A stretch of 64,000 nt of DNA from Mycobacterium kyorinense (GCF_002101735.1 NZ_LQPE01000132.1:32658-96657), one strand, 5' to 3'; counted from the first letter of the stretch, positions 21,106 to 30,836 are shown. Translations and numbers: made by a program. The notes: a model not told the origin generated them from the sequence alone.

Positions 21106-21195
21106 GCTTCTCCTACCTCACTCTCCAATGTCCGGACCTAGGTCCCACGGCGCGCCGGTGGTCTGGCGTCGCGCCGGATGTTGCGCCGCTGTTTA

Positions 21196-21234
21196 CCTGT
21201 CTTGGTCCACCGGTCCCCGCGGTCGGGTGTGTCG
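21196..21234 (-). promoter_or_regulatory. Leader elements shared with the rpsL operon
   Basis: On the sense (minus) strand the leader carries CGACACACCCGACCGCGGGG (21234-21215) and, 7 bases on, GACCAAGACAGG (21207-21196). The rpsL leader has the same two elements in the same order with one mismatch each (46203-46222 and 46149-46160). The position downstream of the predicted transcription start suggests an mRNA leader element or a protein-binding site common to ribosomal operons. Confidence 0.45.
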
Positions 21235-21354
21235 CCCTCACACAGCCTTGTTCGCGGCCGAATCGTCGCGCTCCAAGGATGGGACCGGACGCGCCCGTCT
21301 GAGCGCCGGTCGTATGCCCGGCCAGGCGCTAACCCGGCGCAAGGCAACCTGAAC

Positions 21355-21383
21355 AGTATGCCCCAGATCGCGGCGTCGACCAA
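21355..21383 (-). promoter_or_regulatory. Candidate promoter of the S10 operon
   Basis: Minus strand TTGGTC (21383-21378), 17-bp spacer, CATACT (21360-21355). The -10 keeps the A at position 2 and T at position 6. The spacing matches the rplN candidate promoter. A start near 21348 would give a leader of about 240 nt. Confidence 0.4.
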
Positions 21384-21477
21384 ATCTTGGCCCGGCGACG
21401 ACGCGGGCGGAACGGCCCGAGGAGGAGCCGGGCAATCAAACCCCGCCCGGCGAGGAGGCAGGCCGCGGCGCACATTT

Positions 21478-21493
21478 CTTACTCCAGAGTAAG
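21478..21493. promoter_or_regulatory. Palindromic operator-like site
   Basis: CTTACTC-CA-GAGTAAG: two 7-bp arms in perfect symmetry, 10 bp before the ATG at 21504. A repressor bound here would block the downstream gene; the cognate regulator is not identifiable. Confidence 0.5.
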
Positions 21494-21503
21494 ATAGGTC
21501 GGC

Positions 21504-21980
21504 ATGACGGCTCCGACCAGCACATATGCCGCGTGGAAGCGCCTGTCCGGGCGCCCGGGCGGCAGTCGGCTGTTTTCTCTCGCCGCGATGGCGCGAGTCC
21601 CTTACTTCGTCTCGGTGCTACCGCACGTGGTGCGGATGGAACCGGGACTGGCCGAGGTGCGGGTGCCCAAGTGGTTTTTCGTCTACAACCATCTGCACAC
21701 CGTGCACGCGATCGCGTCCTGCAACGCCGCCGAGGTCGCGATGGGCATGCTGATGGAGGCCACCGTGCCGCGCAGCCACCGCTGGATCCCCAAGGCGATG
21801 AGTGTGCAGTACCTGGAGAAGGCGACGACCTCGCTGCGGGCGGTGGCCCGGCTGGACCCGCCCGACTTCACCCAGATCACCGACGGCGTCGAATTGGTGG
21901 TGCCGGTCAGCGTCACCGACCGCAACGGCGTCGAGGTCGTGCACGCCGACATCACCACCTGGGTCACGCCGGCCGGCTGA
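21504..21980 (+). CDS. DUF4442 hotdog-fold protein
   Basis: 158 residues. The hydrophobic helix and strand pattern with NHLHTVHAIASCNAAEVAMGMLMEA fits the DUF4442 family, related to hotdog-fold acyl-CoA thioesterases. The conserved Asn-His-x-x-T-x-H stretch probably lies in the hotdog helix. No catalytic role has been proven for the family. It starts 10 bp after a perfect palindrome and stops six bases before the convergent esterase. Confidence 0.75.
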   Translation: MTAPTSTYAAWKRLSGRPGGSRLFSLAAMARVPYFVSVLPHVVRMEPGLAEVRVPKWFFVYNHLHTVHAIASCNAAEVAMGMLMEATVPRSHRWIPKAMSVQYLEKATTSLRAVARLDPPDFTQITDGVELVVPVSVTDRNGVEVVHADITTWVTPAG

Positions 21981-21986
21981 CCCCGA

Positions 21987-23615
21987 TCACGACTTACCTT
22001 TGAGCGTCGCCCAGAACGGGCATTGGTGCGCCTCCGTGAAACTCGTCGTGAGGCGACTGCCGTCGGGACGCAATGACATCCACGGCGGGTGATCGCCGCC
22101 GACCGCCGGCCAGGCCGGCTGGCCCGCGGCCTTCGGCGCGCCGGTCGTCACGAATTGGCCCCAGTAGGCGATCATCTGGTCCGACAGCGCGCGTTGTTCG
22201 GGATTCAGCGGTGGCGCTCCGCCGACATTGAACAGGTAGCGCAACTCCAGAGAATGACTGGCGCCGACCGGAAAAGGCGCGCGGCGCAACGGGTCCGGCG
22301 CCGGTGCGTGCGGATCGTCGAACTCGTAGCCGTAAACCGGTGCCGCCCGACTCAGTGCGAGGGCCATTCGGTCTGCGATACAGGCGAAAACACCGTCGGT
22401 GACCGCGGCGGAGTAGGCAAGCGACACGTCGCCGCCGTAGCGCTCGGGGGGGTAGTGCGTCAGCACTGCTCGCCCGTCGGCGCCGAAGATGTCGGTCAGC
22501 ACGGCGGGATACTCGGCGGGCGTGACACCGTGGCCCCGTTTGAGATAGCGCAGTGCCGCGAACATTGTGAACTCGTCGTGGTTGACGCCGAGCAGAACCG
22601 GTACCCGCGCGGCGCGCCCGGCCGACATCGCCGCGACGGGACCCATCGGCAGCGCCGCCGTGCCGGTCACCGGGCCCGTGAGCGCGTCGGAGTCGCCGAT
22701 GTAGGAGTACCACGGCGGTCGCGTGAACTTATCGGCCGGCAACGCACGCAGGCACTCGGCGGCGATGGCCGAATCCGGGCAGCCCACAGAGGCCGCATAG
22801 TTCACGCTGGTGTGCTGCGCGGCCGGCAATTCGGCCTGCGCCTGGCACGGCGCGCTCTGGATGATCGCCGCGCGGAACAGCCCGGCCGATCCCGGCGCCA
22901 CCAGGTGGTCGCACACCGACATGCCGCCGGCGGACTCGCCGGCAATGGTCACCTTGGCCGGGTCCCCACCGAACGCGGCGATGTTGTCTCGCACCCAGCG
23001 CAGCGCGGCTTGCTGATCGGCCAGCCCGTAGTTGCCGACGTCGTCGCCGGTTCCGAGCGCGGGGTGGGCCAGGAATCCGAGCGCACCCAGCCGGTAGTTG
23101 ATCGTGACGACGATGATGTGGCCCTTGGCCGCCAGCCAGCGGGCGTTGTAGATGTCGCCGCTGCCGTTGACGAAGCCGCCGCCGTGGATCCACACCATCA
23201 CCGGTCGCTTGTCGGCCCGTCCCGCGGTGGGAGTCCACACATTGAGCGTCAGGCAGTTCTCGCCGGTCGATTTGACCGTGCGGGCCTCACGCGGGGTGTC
23301 TTGAACGCATTGCGGGCCCGGCTTGCTGGCCTCCAACGTCCCCGGCCACGGCGCCGCCGGCCGCGGCGGCTGCCAGCGCAGCGCCCCCACTGGTGGCGCG
23401 GCATACGGAATGCCTTGAAACAGGCGGTAATCCGCGGCGACCAAACCGCGCATCGGTCCCGCCGGCGTACGCACCACCGCGGCGTCCAGCGGGCCGGCGT
23501 ACGCCGGTTCGGATTTCTGCCGTGCGGCGCCGCCGTGGCCGCAGCCGACCAGCACCGTCGCCGCGACTAGCAGCGCGGCGCACGCTCGTCGGCGGTCAGC
23601 CAATCGGATCCGCAC
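21987..23615 (-). CDS. Lipoprotein type-B carboxylesterase
   Basis: 542 residues, GTG start (23613-23615) after GGAG. The N-terminus is a lipoprotein signal with lipobox LVGC (Cys25), so the enzyme is probably anchored outside the membrane. Type-B carboxylesterase features: FQGIPYAAPPVG, ENCLTLNVWTP, oxyanion HGGGF, and nucleophile Ser228 in GESAGG. The C-terminal acid and His are expected in DEFTMF and SHSLEL-like regions. Substrate unknown; an exported lipid or drug ester is plausible. Confidence 0.87.
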   Translation of the reverse strand: MRIRLADRRRACAALLVAATVLVGCGHGGAARQKSEPAYAGPLDAAVVRTPAGPMRGLVAADYRLFQGIPYAAPPVGALRWQPPRPAAPWPGTLEASKPGPQCVQDTPREARTVKSTGENCLTLNVWTPTAGRADKRPVMVWIHGGGFVNGSGDIYNARWLAAKGHIIVVTINYRLGALGFLAHPALGTGDDVGNYGLADQQAALRWVRDNIAAFGGDPAKVTIAGESAGGMSVCDHLVAPGSAGLFRAAIIQSAPCQAQAELPAAQHTSVNYAASVGCPDSAIAAECLRALPADKFTRPPWYSYIGDSDALTGPVTGTAALPMGPVAAMSAGRAARVPVLLGVNHDEFTMFAALRYLKRGHGVTPAEYPAVLTDIFGADGRAVLTHYPPERYGGDVSLAYSAAVTDGVFACIADRMALALSRAAPVYGYEFDDPHAPAPDPLRRAPFPVGASHSLELRYLFNVGGAPPLNPEQRALSDQMIAYWGQFVTTGAPKAAGQPAWPAVGGDHPPWMSLRPDGSRLTTSFTEAHQCPFWATLKGKS

Positions 23616-23683
23616 GAAACTCCAATTTACGGATCGGCCCGAATCGCTTCCCGGAGACCCGCGACCGTGCGAGAATGAAAAAG

Positions 23684-23697
23684 TTGACAGGTGTCAA
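23684..23697. promoter_or_regulatory. Palindrome upstream of the P450 gene
   Basis: TTGACA-GG-TGTCAA is a perfect inverted repeat, 13 bp before the P450 ATG. It could be a TetR-family operator; the TTGACA half also reads as a -35 hexamer, but no well-spaced -10 precedes the start. Confidence 0.45.
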
Positions 23698-23710
23698 GTC
23701 TAGGAGTCTC

Positions 23711-24961
23711 ATGAGCACACCGATCATCGACGAGGCCGCCAAGGTGTTCGCCGACCCGACCTCCTACACCGATGAGCCGCGACTGCATGCGGCGCTGACA
23801 CACCTGCGAGCCCATGCGCCGGTGTCGTATGTCGACTGTCCCCCGTACCGGCCGTTCTGGGCGATCACCAAACACGCCGACATCATGGACATCGAGCGCG
23901 ACAACAACCTGTGGATCAACGAGCCGCGGCCGCTGCTGGCCACCGCCGAGCAAGACGACTTTGCCCGCGCGCAACTGGACTCCGGGATGGGGCTGCGCAC
24001 GCTGATCCATATGGACGACCCGCAACACCGGGTGGTCCGCGCGATCGGCGCCGACTGGTTCCGGCCTAAGGCGATGCGCGCCTTGAAGGTTCGCGTCGAC
24101 GAACTGGCCAAGATCTACGTCGACAAGATGATGGCCGCCGGCACCGAATGCGACTTCGTGCAAGAAGTCGCCGTGAATTACCCGCTGTACGTGATCATGT
24201 CGCTGCTGGGGATCCCCGAATCGGACTTTCCCCGCATGCTGCGGCTCACCCAGGAGCTCTTCGGCGGCGACGACGAGGAGTTCAAGCGCGGCAACACCCC
24301 CGAAGAACAGCTCCAAATTCTGCTCGACTTCTTCAACTACTTCAACGCGATCACCGCGTCCCGGCGTGAGCATCCGACCGAAGACCTGGCGTCGGCAATC
24401 GCCAACGCCCGCGTGAACGGCGAACCGCTCTCGGACCTCGACACCGCCTCCTACTACGTGATCATCGCCACCGCCGGCCACGACACCACCAGCGCGACGA
24501 TCTCCGGCGGGCTGCAGGCGCTGATCGAAAACCCGGACCAGCGCGCGCGATTGACCGACAACCTCGACTTGATGCCGCTGGCCACCGAGGAGATGATCCG
24601 CTGGGTCACCCCGGTCAAGGAATTCATGCGCACCGCCACCGCGGACACCACCGTGCGCGGGGTGCCGATCGCCGAAGGCGAGTCGGTATACCTGTCCTAC
24701 GTTTCGGGCAACCGCGACGAGGAGGTGTTCGACGACCCATTCCGCTTCGACGTTGGCCGGGATCCCAACAAGCACTTGGCATTTGGTTACGGCGTGCACT
24801 TCTGCCTGGGGGCGGCGCTGGCCCGCATGGAGGTCAACAGCTTCTTCACTGAACTGCTGCCGCGACTGAAATCCATTGAGCTGAACGGGGAACCGGAGCT
24901 CATCGCGACCGTATTCGTCGGCGGACTCAAGCACCTGCCGATTCGCTACGAGCTTCGCTGA
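23711..24961 (+). CDS. Cytochrome P450
   Basis: 416-residue soluble bacterial P450. I-helix oxygen-activation motif AGHDTTSAT, K-helix ExxR-type TEEMIRW, and the haem-binding FGYGVHFCLG with the Cys thiolate ligand are all present. Class I, so it needs a ferredoxin and reductase from elsewhere. I cannot assign the CYP family with confidence. ATG 23711 is chosen because the upstream in-frame start lies before the palindrome. The 3' end overlaps the convergent TetR gene by 35 bp, so the two are probably regulated in opposition or independently terminated. Confidence 0.9.
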   Translation: MSTPIIDEAAKVFADPTSYTDEPRLHAALTHLRAHAPVSYVDCPPYRPFWAITKHADIMDIERDNNLWINEPRPLLATAEQDDFARAQLDSGMGLRTLIHMDDPQHRVVRAIGADWFRPKAMRALKVRVDELAKIYVDKMMAAGTECDFVQEVAVNYPLYVIMSLLGIPESDFPRMLRLTQELFGGDDEEFKRGNTPEEQLQILLDFFNYFNAITASRREHPTEDLASAIANARVNGEPLSDLDTASYYVIIATAGHDTTSATISGGLQALIENPDQRARLTDNLDLMPLATEEMIRWVTPVKEFMRTATADTTVRGVPIAEGESVYLSYVSGNRDEEVFDDPFRFDVGRDPNKHLAFGYGVHFCLGAALARMEVNSFFTELLPRLKSIELNGEPELIATVFVGGLKHLPIRYELR

Positions 24962-25592
24962 CCGACGCACTCTGGGTGCGCTGCACGTGCAGGAAGCCGT
25001 CGACGGCGGCGCGGGCACATTCCTCGTAGTCGAAATCCGGCAACGTGCTCAGCCGGCCCACCACCATCGGGCCGATCAACAGGGCGATCGCACGGGTCCG
25101 GTCGATCTCGCCCAGCTCGGCCGCGTCCGGGCTGTCGAAGATCGCGTCGAACGGTGCGGCGTACTGCTGCGCGATGCGCTCACGCAGGGTGCTGATCGCG
25201 GCGCTGTCCGGCGCGGGCGTGCGGCGAGCCTCGGGTAGCTGCTCCAGGTCGCGGCCCAGCGCCAGCCAGGACATCGCGGTCAGCATGCCGGGCGCCTCGG
25301 CGATCAACTGACCCTGAGCCACCACCAACTCGATCAGCCGATCGCGCAGCGTGCCCTCGTTGGAGGGCATCGGGGCCGGTGGTATCAGGCTGTTGAAAGC
25401 CGCTGCGAGCAAATCGTTTCCACTCGGGAAGTGGCGATACAAGGTAGCGCGGGCCACGTTGGCGCCCCGGGTGACCGCGTCGACGGTCACCGCGCTGGGG
25501 CCTCCCGAACGCAGCAGCGCAGTGGCGGCTTCGAGCAAGCGGGCCCGAGACCGCGCCGGCCGGGGATCGGTACTGCCGCTGATGGCTACCAC
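24927..25592 (-). CDS. TetR-family regulator (likely controls the adjacent MFS pump)
   Basis: 221 residues from a GTG start. The N-terminal HTH is VTVDAVTRGANVARATLYRHF at about residues 35-56; the ligand-binding half is unassigned. It is divergent from an MFS exporter. Two identical-looking operators lie between them, one 14 bp from its own start, indicating autoregulation and repression of the pump. It could also affect the P450 whose 3' end it overlaps. Confidence 0.87.
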   Translation of the reverse strand: MVAISGSTDPRPARSRARLLEAATALLRSGGPSAVTVDAVTRGANVARATLYRHFPSGNDLLAAAFNSLIPPAPMPSNEGTLRDRLIELVVAQGQLIAEAPGMLTAMSWLALGRDLEQLPEARRTPAPDSAAISTLRERIAQQYAAPFDAIFDSPDAAELGEIDRTRAIALLIGPMVVGRLSTLPDFDYEECARAAVDGFLHVQRTQSASVSEARSESAGA

Positions 25593-25605
25593 CTCCCATT
25601 CACCG

Positions 25606-25641
25606 ACAAGACTATCGGTCTACCTACAAGACTGTTAGTCT
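25606..25641. promoter_or_regulatory. Twin operators between TetR and MFS genes
   Basis: Two sites share ACAAGACT-n4-GTCT at 25606-25621 and 25626-25641, exactly 20 bp (two helical turns) apart. Each contains a near-palindrome AGAC(T)...GTCT. This is a classic arrangement for two TetR dimers on the same DNA face. Confidence 0.65.
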
Positions 25642-25678
25642 CAAAACTTGCCTCGCCACCGAAAGGAGGCACTCCGCA

Positions 25679-27277
25679 GTGGTCGATACCTTCGTCCGGC
25701 CTGATCAGCGTACCGAGGGGCTGACACCGCTGGGCTCCCGCCGCGCCCGAATCTGGACAATGGCGGTCGCCTGCATGGGCGTGTCACTGGTGATCGCCTC
25801 GATGGTTGCGCTGAACACGGCGCTGGGCGACCTCGCGGTGGCGACCTCGGCGACCCAGTCCCAGCTGACCTGGGTGGTCGACGGTTACACGGTGGTGCTG
25901 GCCTGCCTGCTGTTGCCGGCCGGTGCGATCGGCGACCGCTACGGCCGGCGCGGGGCGCTGCTGATCGGCTTGGCGAGTTTCGCGATCGCATCGGTGGCGC
26001 CGACCCTGTTCACCACTCCCCTGCAGATCATCGTGGCGCGCGGCGTGGCCGGCGCCGGCGCGGCATTCATCATGCCCGCCACGCTGTCGCTGTTGACCGC
26101 TGCCTACCGCAACGACGAACGCATGAAGGCGGTGGGCATCTGGGCCGGTGTCGCGGGCTGCGGCGGAGTCCTCGGAATGCTCGGATCCGGTGCGCTGCTG
26201 TATTTCTGGCCGTGGCAGTCCATTTTCTGGGCGTTCGCCGGCGGTGCGACGCTGATCTTCGTGCTGGCCTGCACGGTGTCGACCTCCCGCGACGAGAATG
26301 CGACGCCGCTGGACTGGCCGGGTGCGGCGTTAATCGGCTGCGCCGTCGCGGTTTTCGTCTTCGCGGTCATTCAGGCACCCGAACGCGGCTGGAGCGATCC
26401 GTTGGTGTGCGGTTTGATGACCGCCGGCGTGGTCTTGGCGGTGCTCTTCGGGTTTGTCGAGGTGCGACAACGTCATCCGCTGTTGGATGTTCGGCTGTTC
26501 GCCCGGCCGGACTTCGCCACTGGCGCGGCGACAATCACCGTCTTCTTCCTGGCGATGTTCGGCTTCTTCTTCGTCATGATGCAGTTCGTCCAGCTGGTGA
26601 AGGGCTACACACCCATTCAGACCGCATTGGCGTTCAGCCCGTTGATGCTTCCGATGCTGACGTTTTCCGTGCTGTCCCAGTGGTACGTGCCCCGGCTCGG
26701 TCTGCGGCTGGTGGTGTTCATCGGCTTGCTGTCGATAGCAGCCGGATTTCTTTGGGTCCGCGTGCTCGAGATCAATTCGCCCTATGTGGACCTGGTGGGG
26801 CCGTTGTTCGTGATCAGCAGCGGAATCGGTTTGTGTACGGCACCGACCACGTCGGCCATCATGGCGGCGGTGCCCGACGAGAAGCAGGGTGTGGCGTCGG
26901 CGGTCAACGACGCGACCCGCGAGGTCGGCGCGGCACTGGGGATCGCCCTGGCCGGGTCGATACTCGCCGCCCGCTACAGCCACCTCGTCACGCCGCATCT
27001 GCTGAGCTTTCCCGAACCGCTGCGCGCTCCGGCGTCCCATTCACTGGCTCAGGCGCTGGAGCTCTCCAAAACCCTTGGCCCGCAAGGCGAGGAACTGGCC
27101 GCTGTCAGCCGCGACGCCTTCTTACACGCCATGGACTCGTCGTTTCTGGTGCTGGCAATCGTCCTGGCCGTAGCGGCCGCGCTGATCGGCGCGTGGGCGC
27201 CGGGTCGCGACGGACAGCAATTGCGCCCGGTGCGCCTGCTCACTCGACGAATTCGGCGGCGCGATGGCCGAGCATGA
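25679..27277 (+). CDS. MFS drug exporter, DHA2 (14-TM) family
   Basis: 532 residues from a GTG start (25679) preceded by GAAAGGAGG. Repeated hydrophobic segments fit 14 membrane helices. Motif A (GDRYGRRG) lies between helices 2 and 3, and MVALNTALGDL / TWVVDGYTV near the start are typical of EmrB/QacA transporters. It likely exports hydrophobic compounds using the proton gradient. The gene overlaps the convergent mftG by 38 bp. Confidence 0.9.
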   Translation: MVDTFVRPDQRTEGLTPLGSRRARIWTMAVACMGVSLVIASMVALNTALGDLAVATSATQSQLTWVVDGYTVVLACLLLPAGAIGDRYGRRGALLIGLASFAIASVAPTLFTTPLQIIVARGVAGAGAAFIMPATLSLLTAAYRNDERMKAVGIWAGVAGCGGVLGMLGSGALLYFWPWQSIFWAFAGGATLIFVLACTVSTSRDENATPLDWPGAALIGCAVAVFVFAVIQAPERGWSDPLVCGLMTAGVVLAVLFGFVEVRQRHPLLDVRLFARPDFATGAATITVFFLAMFGFFFVMMQFVQLVKGYTPIQTALAFSPLMLPMLTFSVLSQWYVPRLGLRLVVFIGLLSIAAGFLWVRVLEINSPYVDLVGPLFVISSGIGLCTAPTTSAIMAAVPDEKQGVASAVNDATREVGAALGIALAGSILAARYSHLVTPHLLSFPEPLRAPASHSLAQALELSKTLGPQGEELAAVSRDAFLHAMDSSFLVLAIVLAVAAALIGAWAPGRDGQQLRPVRLLTRRIRRRDGRA

Positions 27278-28673
27278 CGATGCTGGCGTGCGGTCCGCGA
27301 CTGGTGATATTCGGTAATACCGACCCGTCGATCACCCACAGACCCTCGACACCGCGCACGCGACAGCGCGAGTCCACAACGGCGGAGTCGTCGGCGTCGT
27401 CGCCCATCGGCGCCGTCCCACACAGATGCTGTGACGTCGACCAGGCCGGTGCGCCGACTTTGGTTCTCTGGCCCACCAATTCGCGGACCAAGTCGCTGCC
27501 TTGCTGCAGCAAAGCGATGTCGTGCGGGTCGCAATCGTAGCGATGCTCGATGAGTGGCGGAACCCGGTAATCGGCTGAGACCACCGTGATGCGGCCCCGG
27601 GCCCGTGGCTGCATCAGCGCCACCCCGATGTGCGGCCAGTCGGGATGGCCGGGAGTGCCGTCGCCGACCATCGCGACGAATCCGCCGGTGTAGGGGCGGA
27701 TCTCGAGATCATCGACGGTGCTCAACACCACCTCGAGTACGGGTCGGTTCGGGGCCACCGTCCAGTCGGTGCGCAACACCCATTCGGGGTGATCGACGAA
27801 TCGCTTGCCCACCGGTAGCGCAACCTGCACCGGGATACCCGCGCGGCGCAGATCCGACGCGGCGCCCACACCGGACAGCATGAGCAGGTGCGCCGTCTCA
27901 ATCGCACCGGCGCACAACACGATACGATCGGCATCCAGGGAGACCGGACCGCCAGCAGCGATCGCATCGACGCCGACCGCCCGCCCCTTGCGCAATCGCA
28001 CCCGCAGCACCCGCGTGGCCGCGAACAACGTGAGATTCGGTCGCTGCAAAGCAGGTTGCAGAAACGCGGCTCCCGGCCCGGTTCGCACTCCGTCGACGAT
28101 GTTGAGCGGCACGGCACCGATTCCGGACACACTGTTTGCCCCGTTGAGATCGGCGATCCACAGAAACCCCGCACGCAACGCGTCCTCGACGAATCGTGCT
28201 GTGGTGTCGCTCATTTGATGAGAGCGACGAACATGGATCGGACCGCGGTCGCCGTGCAGTGGGTCACGAAAGTCCAGGTCGGTTTCGATTGCCCGAAAAT
28301 GACTGAGCACGTCGGACCAGGACCAGCCTGGCAGACCGATAGTGTCGAAATCGCGTGGCAATCCGCGGCAGAAGTAGCCGCCGTTGACCGCGCCGGACCC
28401 GCCCACCACGGCCCCTCGCACGATGTGCACCCGTCGCACCCACTGCTCGGTCAGCGTCGTCACATAGCGGTGCGCCAGGGGACTGGCCGCGCCGATCGGC
28501 AACTGCAGACCGTTGGCGATCTGGTCCTGCGTGGCGGGATCAGCGGCGCCCACACCTGCTTCGACCACCGTCACCACGCGGTTGGGGTCAGCGGAAAGCC
28601 GCTCGGCGACAACCGATCCAGCGCTGCCCGCACCGACGATCAGCACATCGCTGTGCACGGCGGCTGTCGTCAA
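27240..28673 (-). CDS. mftG: Mycofactocin-associated GMC oxidoreductase MftG
   Basis: 477 residues; GMC-family flavoprotein with Rossmann FAD site GAGSAGSVVAERL at residues 14-26, GGSGAVNGG, and the C-terminal His-containing HLCGTAPMG and GLWVIDGSVLP motifs. It is the terminal gene of the mft cluster, as Rv0697 in M. tuberculosis. Published work links MftG to re-oxidation of mycofactocinol toward the respiratory chain. Its start is 7 bp after the mftF stop. Confidence 0.93.
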   Translation of the reverse strand: MTTAAVHSDVLIVGAGSAGSVVAERLSADPNRVVTVVEAGVGAADPATQDQIANGLQLPIGAASPLAHRYVTTLTEQWVRRVHIVRGAVVGGSGAVNGGYFCRGLPRDFDTIGLPGWSWSDVLSHFRAIETDLDFRDPLHGDRGPIHVRRSHQMSDTTARFVEDALRAGFLWIADLNGANSVSGIGAVPLNIVDGVRTGPGAAFLQPALQRPNLTLFAATRVLRVRLRKGRAVGVDAIAAGGPVSLDADRIVLCAGAIETAHLLMLSGVGAASDLRRAGIPVQVALPVGKRFVDHPEWVLRTDWTVAPNRPVLEVVLSTVDDLEIRPYTGGFVAMVGDGTPGHPDWPHIGVALMQPRARGRITVVSADYRVPPLIEHRYDCDPHDIALLQQGSDLVRELVGQRTKVGAPAWSTSQHLCGTAPMGDDADDSAVVDSRCRVRGVEGLWVIDGSVLPNITSRGPHASIVMLGHRAAEFVE

Positions 28674-28680
28674 CTGGGAG

Positions 28681-30093
28681 TCAGACCCGGATCTGCGGCT
28701 TGAGCGGTCCGAGATTGCGTTCCCGCACGACCCCGCACCACAATCCGATCCCGTACGCCAGGTCGTCGACGCGTTTGAGCAGTAGGTAGGTCAGCAGCCC
28801 GATTGGTTTGGCGTCGTCGTCGGTGGCCCCTTTGCGGCGTAGCCAGTCCACCACGCCGTCGACAATGGCGGCGATCACCACGACACGGCGGCAATGCCGG
28901 GACACGATGGCGGCGGCCAGCGCGACGGGCCAGTAGTGGCGGCAGATCGCCGACGCCAGTTGCAGCGCCGCCGACCAGAGCCCCCGGGTCGCCACCGCCA
29001 GCACATCCCAGACCTGCGTGTCGGGGCCCTCCAGGGTCTTGGCGATCTTGCGACCGGTCACCGCGGCCATCAACAGCGACGCCAGGTACCCCAGCCCCGA
29101 GCCGACCGTCATCAGGATCCAGGCCGCCAGGGCCCAGCCGGAAATCACCAACGGCGCCGTCTTGTCCGGGTGGCGCGCCGACAGCGGCGCGGCGGACCCT
29201 CCGTAAAACGCTTTGCGCGCAATCCAATCCCGCAAATCGGTGCGATGATCGTGTGCTACCAACGCAATTGGCTCGTACCGTAGCCGTGCACCGGCTTCCA
29301 CGAGCCGCCAGCAGAGGTCGACATCCTCACCGGAGTGCAGACTTTCGTCGAACCCGCCGACTTCGCGCAGTGTGGACCGCCGACAGATGATGGCCGCGCT
29401 GGGAACGTACGCGACATTCGTGTAGGGCACGACGGGCGCCTCGTGCTGGCCCAGATCCAACGATGAACGCACCGCCTCGTAGCGGGCCACCAGATGGTCG
29501 CTCTGGGCCAGGCCGATGATGCGTGGGGCAACCAGTGCCACCGTGGGGTCGCAGAAGTGGCCGAGCAGGGCCTCCAGCCAGCCGCGGCGCGGGACCACGT
29601 CGGAGTCCAGGAATGCGACGAAGTCGGTGGTGCAGGCGGCCAGCCCGGTGTTGCGCGCCGCCGCGGGCCCTTTGCTCACGGGGTGGCGGAGCACCTCGAT
29701 GTCACAGTGGGCGTCGGTAAAGTCGTCCCGGTTGATCGGCTCGGCGGAGCCGTCGTCGACCACGATGACACGCAGGCCGCGAAGGGACGCTAGCAAGCGC
29801 CGCAATCCAGATACGTTGTCCCGCACCGGAATTACCACCGTTACATCGCGGTGCGACGGGCCGCCGGCTGGCCGGGGATGCGCGACGGTCGCGTCCAGCA
29901 GGGTGCGCGCCAGCTCGGCGCTGACCGCGTCGTGGACCTTCAGCCGGCCGTCGGCGAGCATGTCCTGCGCGGCCGGCGCCAATCGCAGCAGCCGGGTGGG
30001 CGACCCGCCCAGCAGAGCCGACCCATGGCCGAGCACGCGCACACGTCTGTCGACCTGTACAGCAAACCCGTCCGGCAACCGGGTCTGGGTCAT
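28681..30093 (-). CDS. mftF: Mycofactocin glycosyltransferase MftF
   Basis: 470 residues, equal to M. tuberculosis Rv0696. A GT2 domain follows a short N-terminal region: [17 protein letters not shown], and the metal-binding LDSD motif. Hydrophobic segments after residue 310 ([17 protein letters not shown] and later) suggest membrane association. MftF adds a beta-1,4-glucan chain to premycofactocin. The start ATG at 30091-30093 overlaps the mftE stop by four bases (ATGA). Confidence 0.94.
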   Translation of the reverse strand: MTQTRLPDGFAVQVDRRVRVLGHGSALLGGSPTRLLRLAPAAQDMLADGRLKVHDAVSAELARTLLDATVAHPRPAGGPSHRDVTVVIPVRDNVSGLRRLLASLRGLRVIVVDDGSAEPINRDDFTDAHCDIEVLRHPVSKGPAAARNTGLAACTTDFVAFLDSDVVPRRGWLEALLGHFCDPTVALVAPRIIGLAQSDHLVARYEAVRSSLDLGQHEAPVVPYTNVAYVPSAAIICRRSTLREVGGFDESLHSGEDVDLCWRLVEAGARLRYEPIALVAHDHRTDLRDWIARKAFYGGSAAPLSARHPDKTAPLVISGWALAAWILMTVGSGLGYLASLLMAAVTGRKIAKTLEGPDTQVWDVLAVATRGLWSAALQLASAICRHYWPVALAAAIVSRHCRRVVVIAAIVDGVVDWLRRKGATDDDAKPIGLLTYLLLKRVDDLAYGIGLWCGVVRERNLGPLKPQIRV

Positions 30094-30836
30094 GTCAGCA
30101 TCCCGTCGGCGCCCGGCGTCCAGCGGGCGACCCGGCGCACACAGCCGTCGACCATTTCGGTGAAGATCCGTTCCCCCTCGGCGGCGGTCGCCGTCGTCGG
30201 ATCCCCCAACACACCCACCTCGCTGACCGCCGCGACTCCCCCACTTCGCATCGACGGTAGCAGGTCGGCCAGCGGCGCGCCGTTTCCCGCACACCACCGG
30301 TCGGTGAGCACGTCGTCAGGCGAAATATGCAGCAATACCGATGTTTCGGTGTGCCCGGCGTGCGCATCGGCGCCGCTGGCAGTGCATGCGCACCACGCGG
30401 CATCTCGCCCTTCCGATCGCAGCAGGCGCACCGCGCGGTCCATTGCGGCGACATTGCCGCCGTGGCCGTTGACGAAGAGCAGCCGTTGCGCCCAGCAGGT
30501 CGCCGACCTGCCGAACTCGACGAGCAGCGTCGCCAGCGCCTCGGTGCCGACGGAGATCGTTCCGGGGAAGCTCTGGTGCTCGCCGCTGTCGCCGTAGCCG
30601 ATGGCCGGTGCCACCAGCCACTGCAGCCGACCGGATGAATCGCGGAGCCGCGCGGCGAGCGCTCGGGCGACCGCGCGGGCGATCCGGGTGTCGGTGTCCA
30701 GCGGCAGGTGCGGCCCGTGCTGTTCGGTGGATCCGACTGGGATCATCACCGCCGCCGACATGCCTTGTAGCTGGTTCGACGTCGAGCTGCCAAGTTCGCC
30801 GAGGACGGCCACTCGCCGATGGTAGGACGAATTCAC
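30090..30836 (-). CDS. mftE: Mycofactocin peptidase MftE (creatininase family)
   Basis: 248 residues. Metal ligands of the creatininase fold are visible: [21 protein letters not shown] and GHTETS. It cleaves the MftC-modified MftA to release the C-terminal Val-Tyr-derived AHDP. GTG (30834-30836) is chosen because it aligns N-S-S-Y-H-x-R-V with the M. tuberculosis start, although no strong ribosome-binding site precedes it. A 131-bp gap separates it from mftD, the only sizeable gap in the cluster. Confidence 0.93.
   Translation of the reverse strand: MNSSYHRRVAVLGELGSSTSNQLQGMSAAVMIPVGSTEQHGPHLPLDTDTRIARAVARALAARLRDSSGRLQWLVAPAIGYGDSGEHQSFPGTISVGTEALATLLVEFGRSATCWAQRLLFVNGHGGNVAAMDRAVRLLRSEGRDAAWCACTASGADAHAGHTETSVLLHISPDDVLTDRWCAGNGAPLADLLPSMRSGGVAAVSEVGVLGDPTTATAAEGERIFTEMVDGCVRRVARWTPGADGMLT

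Larger units (their letters stand above)
21106..21503. other. Intergenic region: S10 operon leader and divergent upstream region
   Basis: This 398-bp stretch has no gene. It holds, reading leftwards, the DUF4442 palindrome (21478-21493), a candidate S10 promoter (21355-21383), and a transcribed leader of about 245 nt containing two elements also found upstream of rpsL (21215-21234 and 21196-21207). Confidence 0.7.
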
